Source: Lunularia cruciata
Lineage: Eukaryota > Streptophyta > Marchantiopsida > Lunulariales > Lunulariaceae
NCBI GenBank assembly: GCA_948567375.1
Contig: OX419759.1
Coordinates: 54,041,493 to 54,105,492, forward strand
Direction: 5' to 3'
Length of the DNA stretch: 64,000 nucleotides
Part shown: in pieces, positions 56,001 to 64,000 of the stretch
Layout of the letters: every line of letters begins with the position of its first letter
How positions within the stretch are numbered: the stretch's first letter is position 1
Notes under the pieces: model-generated
What the model was told of the DNA's origin: nothing
What the model saw: only the letters and a program-made list of their open reading frames with translations
The model's database searches: none
Made by a program: the position numbers and the translations under genes

Positions 56001-57982
56001 CTCCACAATAGCAGGAAGAGGATGTTAGGAGTGGATTTGTAGCAAAGCATGAGGGTTAGAGCATTAGGAGAAGCATTTGAGCAAGAGATGTCCCATGCTT
56101 CCAATCTGCCACTCCCAAATCCTTTTCTCACCGGGCTTTAGATTCTACACCATGACGGCTTATGGGACTAGATGGTGGTACATTTCAGGGCGGCATTCAT
56201 GGAGTCGGTGATGGGAAACCTAGATCCTATTGTCCTTTCTGTGCTTACTTATAAGTAGGTCTAGGACTTGACAATTTATATGCTCTTATAGATATAGAAT
56301 GACTTAATCTCATTCAATGGCTTCAAATTGGACTTGTGGGATCCATTTGACAAAAAAGAGAATCAACTAAATGATAAAAAAGTGCAGGTGATTGGGTCCC
56401 AAGAGGAAAAGTCTGCCATTTTCTACCATCAAAGGAGTGAAGAGAGTGCATTCAAGGAGAAGGGATTACGGTTGGAGAGAAGAGCTAATAGACTACAATT
56501 TGGAGATAGAAAGAAAATGATTTGAGCAGATTCTATGAGAGATATGATCAATTGAATCAAAGGGGATAGAATTCATACCTAAGAGCACAAAATAGACAAT
56601 TTGGAGAGCTTTGTAAGATATTTTCATCATCTATTAGTGGATTGGAGAGTAGAAAAAGTAGTTATAATGTTGAGTACAATGAATTTTAGGTTTTGATCAA
56701 TCTCAAATTAAGTTTGTGTCAATTAAAGTTGGAGCTTTGGAATGTGCGGTGTTGAAGATGAGATGCATATCAAATTTGGAATTTTGGTCACTCCTAAAGT
56801 TGTGGTTCAAATCACCTTATGAACCTCACCTTATCACCTTATTGTTGGTGATTAGGTCTTGTACCTTTGTGCAAAAGTTTAATCTAAATTCCTTGAATAG
56901 AGAAATCAGGGTCTTGGATCAAGCATACTTTGGTCCATAAAGCTCATAAGTTAGCCAAGCTCAAGAATTGATCCATATCCAAGGATTGGGATTGAATTAG
57001 ACTTTGCAAGGAGTTAAAAAAGGTACAACTAGTTACTATGAAAAATTTGGTTGGCTTTGGATTCATAAAGAATGAGAGCTAATGCAAAATGTTCTATTGA
57101 AAAACTATCATAAGCTCAATAGAGCATTTTCTACCTTTAATCATGATTGAATGCCAAATTTCCCATTTTTATGATTATAATTGAAGATTTTAGGTCGGTA
57201 GAGTGATTGTGAGTATTATGTGTACATCTAATCCAAAAATTTGTAAAAAGTTGCCAAGAATCAAGAGCAAACTCTCAATTATGGATTTCAAAATTAGCGT
57301 GGAAACTATAGAAAACTGGCCAAGTTTGAGAGCTTGTCAAAGAAGCTGTAGTAATTAGATTGTAGTTTTCTTTGTACCATTGGGAAGTTTATCTCATATG
57401 CTTTTCATTGAGTCCTAGATCATTTGAATCAAAAGAACACACAAAATGAAATTGTCACCTAAGTTGCATAGTGTTTTACCCAAAAAAAAGATATAGAATT
57501 ATTCCACTTGGAGTACAAATTGGTTTGAAAGTTGGAGTACAACTTGGAAGAAACTTGGAGTAAAGATTGAAACCAACTTGAGGATAGGGTAGGAAGCTTT
57601 GAAGTTGATTTCCACCAAAAGCATGGAGAGTTGTTGAATTCTTGTGGTTGGAACTTCTCTGTGTTTGCATGCTTGTTTGTATGCCCAATTAGCTTGGATT
57701 GGTATGCAGGCATTGAGCTTAGGTTCTTTCCTTCCAGAATTGCTATGTATTTCTCCTCGGTAGTGCTCGAAGTGATGATCAATAGACAAGGAGTGCATAT
57801 TATGATGATAGGTTAGGTTGCTCGTTACTCCTCTACCCAATATAAGGAATCTTAAAAATAAGAATGGATTTTTCCACTAATTGGGTATCACATGCACTCA
57901 AACTAGTAGAGACAGATTTACATACAACCTTTAATCCATAAGCTCCATAGCTAGGCACCTTGTGTGTTCTTAGAGAGAGAAA
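53100..57982 (+). repeat. I2: left arm of a giant imperfect palindrome
   Basis: Segments of this arm recur in reverse complement in the right arm: 53100-53310 with 59290-59520; 56020-56275 with 59045-59270; about 56270-56560 with 58750-59045; about 57310-57982 with 58016-58700. The order is mirrored, so the whole region is one inverted repeat, not scattered matches. The innermost 20 bp (TGTGTTCTTAGAGAGAGAAA) is perfect, with identity falling outward. The left arm has ~2.7 kb (53310-56020) that the right arm lacks. A frame at 53165-53521 is shared in part with the right arm (YDLILFKGSDVYRLWRVER versus YNLILFKSFDVYRWWRVEK), so this repeat once encoded protein; family not recognised. Confidence 0.75.
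53560..55385 (+). repeat. Purine-rich strand, ~1.8 kb
   Basis: The + strand is overwhelmingly A and G, with C very rare (for example 54481-54540 has about 49 purines in 60 bases). It is built from irregular repeats of phrases such as GAGAGGACAGGA, GGAATTGAGAGAAG and TTTTTGAGAGGA. The long minus-strand frames here (Phe/Leu/Ser/Pro-rich) are by-products of this bias. Similar composition and the phrase GGCTGGACA occur in I1 at 15.1-15.8 kb. Confidence 0.75.
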
Positions 57983-58015
57983 ATAAAAGTATGACAATGG
58001 TATAACAACTTTACC

Positions 58016-59520
58016 TTTCTCTCTCTAAGAACACATTAAGTGCCTAGCTATGGAGTTCATAGTTTATGGATCAAAGGTCGTGTGTAGATTTGTCATCATA
58101 AGTTTGAGCACATGTGTTGCCCAATCACTGAAACATTTTACTCTTGTTTCAAGTATTTGTTCTATCGAACATGGGGGTAATGGGCAACTTAACCTATCAT
58201 TAGAACACACACCCTTGGTCTATTAGTCATCACTTCCAACATTACCAAGGAAAAAAGCACAACATACCTAGAAGAAAGGAACCAAGCACAACACTTGCAC
58301 ACCAATCCAAGCCAACTAGGCATACAAACAAGCATGCAAGCAAGGCGAGGATTCAATGACAAGAATTCAACAATAACTCTTTGTGCTTTTGTCAAAAAAG
58401 AGCTTTAGAGCCTTCTTGCATTATTCTCAAGTTAATTTCAATCTTTACTCCAAGCTTCCTCCAATATGTACTTCAGATTTCAACTAATTTCTAATCCAAA
58501 CAAAGAAATTCTATGTCTTTTTTATGGGGAAAAGTCTATACAATTCATATAGACATAACTTTTTATTTATGATTTGGATTCAAGTGCTCTAGAAATCAAT
58601 GAAAAGCCTATGAGAAAGACTTTCCAATGATATGAAATTTATTGAGCTCAATATAGTGAGCAGTTTCTCAAATCACTAATCCCATTGGTAGATCATGAAA
58701 AGATATGACACAACTCTCAAAATTCTCTTGTTTGCTCATCTAAGTGAGAATTTGACTCCCTTGTTTCAATTCACACTAATCTACTCAAAATCTGCTCAAT
58801 TTCCTTGGTTTTTTTCTTCCAATTATACCTTGTTAGCTCTACTCTCCAACCATAGTCTCCTCTCCTTGAATGCACTCCTCTACCTTTTTTAATCTTTGAA
58901 GAAGTCCATGCTTCCCCTATTAAGACCCAAACTCTTGCAAATTTGTCATTTAGCCTCTTCACTATGAACACCACAATTCCACCTTGAAAAAAGCTCATGA
59001 AAAAATTTAAATTCTTCTTCACCTATAATAGCACATAAATTGTTAAATCCCAAACTTGCTCATAAGTAAGCACGGGAAGGATGATAGGATTTAGATTGTC
59101 CATCATCAACTCCATGAATATTGCCCCAAAATGTGCCACCATCCAATCTCGTAGGCTATTACGGTGTAGAATCTAAAGCCTTATGAGAAAGGGATTTAGG
59201 AGTGTAAGATTGGGAGCATGGGACATCTTTTGCTCAAATGCTTTCTCCAATGCCCTGATGAATGTTCACATTTTGCTAAAACTCTTGCTCTTAACATACT
59301 CCTCTCACTTGATACTTCTAAAACTAAAACACACCTCTTTTTCTCAACTCTCCACCATCTATATACATCAAAGCTCTTGAAAAGGATAAGATTGTATTCC
59401 ACATGGCCAACCACTTAAATGCATATAGATTTCTCATATGGCAATAGCTCAACCGTGGGATTTGTCATACAACCTATTCAATCCTTATGGAGATAAACCA
59501 CACTAATTTACTTTTTCATG
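58016..59520 (-). repeat. I3: right arm of the giant palindrome
   Basis: Reverse-complement partner of I2 with a 33-nt centre (57983-58015). It is shorter than the left arm because the purine-rich block and other segments are missing. It ends at 59520 against the RT of G2, which starts without its 5' half. A 72-codon minus-strand frame (59196-59414) corresponds to the frame at 53165 in the left arm. Confidence 0.75.
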
Positions 59521-59529
59521 GGCTACGCA

Positions 59530-61640
59530 ACCTATAACACAACACTATCCTATCAATTGATAGATTAGGGTTGATTGGTATGTTATGCTCACATTGGAGG
59601 ACATCTTTGATGTAATTGGGTGTGCAAAGATCTTTAATACTTTGGATCTTTGAGCAAGATACCATCAATTGCAACTCAAGGAAGAGGACAAGTCTAAAAC
59701 AACATTTTGGGCTATTGATCCTCACAACAAGGATGTATTGCATCAATGGAGATTCCTACCATTTGGGTTAAAGAATGGTCTTGAAAAGTTCCAAAGGGTC
59801 ATGGATAGAATCCTAATAGGAGTGGATTTTTCTTGGTGTTGATATTTTTGGTGATGACATTTTGATCTATAAAATTATTGTGGAGTAGCATGAGAAGCAT
59901 TTTTAAGAGGTGTTTGAGAGATTGAGATCTCATGGACTCAATTTACGTCTTGGGAAGTATAGGTTCTTCTATGAGCAAGTTGAGTATTTAGGTCACTCTC
60001 TCTACCTTGGTGGACTTGGTGTTCAATAGACCAAGGTGGAGGCTATTGCACATATTTATCGGCCAATGGATGTGTATAGAATGTAAATGTTCCTTGGGTT
60101 GGTAATTTCTATTGCCAATATTTTAGAGGATTTAGTGCCATTGCCAAGGCCTTGAAAAATCTGATGAAGTTGACACAAGAGGAATGTTGGGAAGATGAGC
60201 AAGAGAGAGCTTTTATAGAGCTCAAGGAGTGGTTGGCATCTATTCATATTCTTAGGAGATTGATCAAAGAACAACCATTCCAAGTTCATATTGATTGGAG
60301 TACATTGGAGCTTGGAGTAGTGCTTACACAACATGATGATGAGGAGAAGGAGTTTCTGGTGATCTATGCTAGTTGCTCCATCAATTCAATGGGGATAAAG
60401 TATAGTTCTTATGAGGGAGAATGCTTGGAAATAATGTGGATAGTAGCAAATTCCAATGCTACCTATTTTGTAACCCCTTCTTTCTCATCATATATCATCA
60501 ACCATTAAGTGGACGATGGAATCCAATAAGCTTTTAGGAAAGATTGCATGATGGGTCTCTAATTTTACAAGAGTATGATTTCATGGTGATATATTTTAAG
60601 GCTCTAATGGTATCTCTTTTAGTACATATAGGAGGAATTGTTGAGACCATATATCCAAAAGGTGGAGATATTGATATACATCAATGAGACATTCATGATG
60701 ATGTCTTATTTATGGATTACCTTTGCATTGGTGTTATGGGTCGCACATTTGATACCAATGAAAAAGATCACATCCTTTATTTGACTAGGCAATTTAGATT
60801 GGAGGGTAGATACCTTCTTTGTGTATGGGAGAATGGTAGAGTGCAAGTAATACCATTTCCATCTCAAAAGCCAGAGTTTGGTATGTCATGCTCATGGGAA
60901 GCTAGGACATTTTGGAGTAAAGCTTACATATAGCTTACTCTAAAGTCATTATTGGTGGTGCAACAAATAGAGTAATGTACAATAATTTGTTGCCAGATGT
61001 GTGATTTTTTACCAAGTTAGAGCATCATTTAGTGCTTGCATGCCACAATTATACCCTTTACCTATCATAGGAATAGATTACCACTAGAGTTTGGACTTTG
61101 TTGGACCTTTACCATTGATTGTGTGATATCATCACTATTTTTTGGTTATGGTAGAGCAGTTCTCCAAGTAGATTGAGTTGGTAGCACTCCTTGACAAGTC
61201 CAATGAAGGGACAAATTACTCATTCTTGGATCAAGTTCTTAGTCATTTTGGTGCACCAACTAAGGTTTTGATTGATCAAGGAATAGAGTTCTTGGGAGAG
61301 TTTCAAGTTTTGTGTGATAAAGCCTTGATTGATCAATATACTATCTCCCAATATCACCTTGAGGCAAATGGTGAAGAGAAGATTGCATAAGAAGAGAGGC
61401 CACTTGGGAGGTTGAGATCTCCCATTACCTTGGTTGGCTATGGCCTATCAGTTATTGGCCATTGGCAAGACTCCTTAGCATCCTTCTCTCCTTACTTTCT
61501 ACTCTATAGAAAAGATCTAGATTTAACTATAGCCGTCCATTGTGATGCTATTGTAGTTTGGACTTGAATGATCTAGACTTGACTTACAACTCATTCACTC
61601 TTTATTACATATAGATTAGAGAGAAGTGACTAATAATGAG
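59530..61640 (+). pseudogene. G2: decayed Ty3/gypsy pol (RT, RNase H, integrase)
   Basis: Same family as G1. RT starts mid-domain (59560-60050), with the catalytic box readable as FGDDILIYK in one frame after a frameshift. RNase H is at 60152-60508 (FQVHIDWSTLELGVVLTQHD, YASCSINSMGIKYSSYEGEC). Integrase remnants run 60700-61560 (CWENGRVQVIPFPSQKPEF, TNYSFLDQVLSHFGAPTKVL, IDQGIEFLGEF; LASFSPYFLLYRKDLDL). Many stops. The PHD-like tail of G1 is not visible here; integrase is followed by 3' sequence matching G1 16525-16380. Gag and protease are absent because the palindrome arm abuts at 59520. Confidence 0.85.
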
Positions 61641-61750
61641 GCTCAATAACACCGGCCTCTTGATTTTTGCCCACCAAAAGGTAAATCACATACTTAGAAT
61701 AGATGATTATATGGAGTTAGAGTGACCTAACCGCCAACTAGAGGAGCAAC

Positions 61751-62411
61751 TGTGGTACTTTAGAGTTTATGCATGAATTTTGTATGATATTTGCTTCCAT
61801 AATGCATAATTTTGACAACAATATATGTTGTATAGCAATCTATATACATATGATGATTGCCACAACATTTATAGCACCAAAGCTAGTTTTCTTGGATGTT
61901 GGAGTGATAGTCTTGGCGATCAGAATTATATTAGTGGTTGCTTAGAGACTACTTAGGGATGGCCAGATTTTGTATTAGGGCTACTTATCACAACATGGGA
62001 TCCATTATCACTTGCACCATTTATAACATCAGATGGGCCATCAATGGCATTGCTAGAGTTGGAGATCCTGGTCAAGTAAAAGGTTTTCCTTTGAAGTGCA
62101 GCTCTAGAGAGCTCAATCTCTTGATGTTGAGCCTTCAAGTTCTTGCCCATGGTGGATAGAGGCCGGTGAGTGTCACCTCAAGTCTCTGAGCTAGAGTGGG
62201 TATGGCTTGACTATAATTAGTGCCCATTGTTGGCAGATTATTGAGTTGAGGATTGATTTCTGATCCAAATTGAATGTGATTTGAGTTTAGACTGAACTGA
62301 TTATTGTGTTACTTCAGAGTTTATGTATGACTTTTATATGAGTTGTGCTTCTATTATGTATGATGTAACAATGATGTATGTTATGTAGTGATGTATATAT
62401 GGATGCCAACA
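61751..62411 (+). mobile_element. G2 3' LTR (with ~110-bp direct repeats at its ends)
   Basis: Starts TGTGGTACTTTAGAG after CTAGAGGAGCAAC. Positions 61751-61864 and ~62311-62411 are direct repeats (AGAGTTTATG.ATGA); the ~445 bp between them matches the middle of the G1 LTR in the same order. A 65-codon antisense frame (61953-62150, MGKNLKAQHQEIELSRAALQ) lies in the middle, with a broken counterpart in G1. Confidence 0.75.
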
Positions 62412-64000
62412 AAAATGCCATGGTGTTGTCCATATGATTTTTATTTCTATAAACAATGAAAGTGCACTTATTCAAAGACACAAAAACCAAGAATGAAAGT
62501 CATAAAAAGATCAAATTTTTTTATAAGAAGTTGCCTATCAGTCTAGAAGTGAAGTTATGATGCTATAATAATTTTTTAGAAATATTTGGTCTAAGACTCT
62601 AGTTCTTTGGAAACAGAAAATAAAAGTAATATGTGGAAAAGAGAATTTAAATAAATGTAAGAAATCATAGTTTAGAGTAATAACCACCATAAGAAGGCAT
62701 GAAAATATACTTCATAAAGGTGATGATGTGGGAGGTGAGGGTTGCAGCAGACTAGAGAGGAAGAAAGAAAGAAGGATTAGAGAAATTTGGAAGGTACACA
62801 AATAAATAAGAATATTTTCAAACTAGTATATAAGGGAATGAAATATTCTCTTTTATCTTTCAGTTTTGGTTCTGTTGATATCCAAATTGGATGCTATGGA
62901 GGATTCAATAGAAAAGTAGAAGGACATTTAGTATTTTAGGGTTTGGAATGATTAATTTAGTTTTAGTAAGAGAGAGATGGGTTGTACGTTTACACTTCTA
63001 GTCTCTTAGTTTTTGTGCTTTAGTTGTTTCTGGAATCTAGTTTGAAAACTATAGAGATATCAAAGAGAAGTTATTGTTTGTAGAGTTTTTAAGTTATCAT
63101 TTACTCAAGTGAGGTAGGATGTGAGTGGGGTGTAGTTTTGTTTGTATTGGAAGATATGAGAAGGAGCATCTTGTGTTACTATTATTATTCTTGTGCTAGT
63201 CATGGCTTCATTTTGCCATGAAGAGCTGCCTAAAGTGGCATGGGATACATGATGCACATTGTATCACAACCTTTTTCCATCACAAGGAGAAAAGACCTAT
63301 GTGGGAAAGATGCACAAGGTCTATAATTAGACCACTTGGGATATTCACTTAAGGTGAGCAACCACATTGACATCATTGATATTAAGGATAACACACATTA
63401 AGTAGATCTGTTTGTGGACCATTTTGAGGATACCAATCATGTTGTAAGATAGGTTAGCATCTCAAGCACATTGTATTTTGGAGTAGGCTATTTGAGACTA
63501 GTGTCCATATTTGTGCTTATTTCATAGGCTTCTTGATGCACTCCATTATGAGGCTAGATATGCTTTTTGCTTACTATTCTATAGATTGCACATGATCCCT
63601 TGGATGAGTTAGCATGGTTCTTATTTCTCTTACTCCCACAATGGTATTTCCATTATCCTATAAGGAGATATATGGGGCAAAGAGAAGTGATCACTGGATT
63701 TTGTAGATTCCAAGTAGGCTTGGACTACCCTAGGAAGAGTTTGTTTGGCATGTACAATATAGGAGACAAGTTAAGCCACAAGATACTACAAACTCCACTT
63801 GATTACAACATTATAAGATATTGGGTCAGATTGGGAAGTATAGTCAAATATCATGAGCTTTATATCCTTTGTCTAGTTCCATCTCTTCCTTATGTGTATT
63901 ACATGTCTTGTGAGGAGAAGGAGTACCATTAAAGGTCTTAGAGTATCAATTGGAGGAGTCTCTATCTTTTGGTAGATCATTTTTTGCACATGCATTATAC
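62412..64000. other. Unassigned sequence
   Basis: No recognisable LTR, RNA gene or domain. The longest frame, 63600-63932 (+, 110 codons, MDELAWFLFLLLPQWYFHYP at its start), has no motif I can name and no second copy in the window. Neighbouring frames around 63200-63500 suggest a decayed coding repeat, family unknown. Confidence 0.4.

Noticed and set aside
1-64000. CRISPR arrays, bacterial operons, riboswitches
   Set aside because: Sequence is plant nuclear DNA with retrotransposons and eukaryotic 18S; no regular short spaced repeats.

Overview
This is a window of nuclear DNA from a land plant with a repeat-rich genome. There is no intact host gene, tRNA gene or CRISPR array that I can support. 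Almost everything recognisable is LTR retrotransposon (mostly Ty3/gypsy) at different stages of decay, inserted into one another. A GC-rich island at 44.77-51.90 kb is nuclear ribosomal DNA: 5' external transcribed spacer plus the first ~270 nt of 18S rRNA. From memory, that 18S start looks like a non-flowering land plant (bryophyte, lycophyte, fern or gymnosperm) more than an angiosperm; this is tentative. Family letters A-I are local labels for this window.

Layout. 1-3365: 3' half of a decayed chromovirus (A1, +) with its LTR. 3366-11281: no recognisable genes, but tandem repeats (4.5-5.4 kb) and two sharp hairpins (8.73 and 8.84 kb). 11282-19546: decayed Ty3/gypsy element G1 (-), with RT, RNase H, integrase and a PHD-finger remnant. 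Its 3' end is interrupted by a purine-rich insert (I1) that itself contains D1. 19547-25860: gypsy element E (-) with its 3' LTR (C1), carrying a solo LTR of family A at 24460-25197. 25990-26384: a zinc-knuckle gag fragment. 26385-32508: two tandem copies (D2, D3) of an unrecognised gene-carrying repeat. 32821-52795: one nested complex. Outermost is chromovirus A2 (+). Its RT is broken by a B2-D4-B3 block (35760-42369), which contains another solo A LTR. Its 3' part is broken by a solo LTR of family C, which contains the rDNA fragment, which contains a structurally complete B element (B1, 45557-51200, perfect 5-bp target duplication CGAGC, LTRs differing at 2 of 424 sites). 53.1-59.5: a very large imperfect palindrome (family I), one arm holding a ~1.8 kb purine-rich strand. 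59.5-62.4: a second G element (+). 62.4-64.0: unassigned.

Most interesting points. (1) Between gag and protease, B1 has a slippery heptamer GGGAAAC, a 6-nt spacer and a perfect 10-bp stem, the classic form of a -1 programmed frameshift signal. (2) The B LTRs carry arrays of perfect heat-shock elements upstream of a TATA box, as expected for a heat-inducible retrotransposon. (3) Family D is a repeat with TGTG...CACA ends and its own TATA box. It carries one ~850-codon ORF for a globular-plus-coiled-coil protein I do not recognise; in D4 that ORF is disabled only by five C-to-T-type nonsense codons, with no frameshift. (4) A fragment of 45S rDNA sits outside an rDNA array, captured within an LTR and carrying a young retrotransposon.
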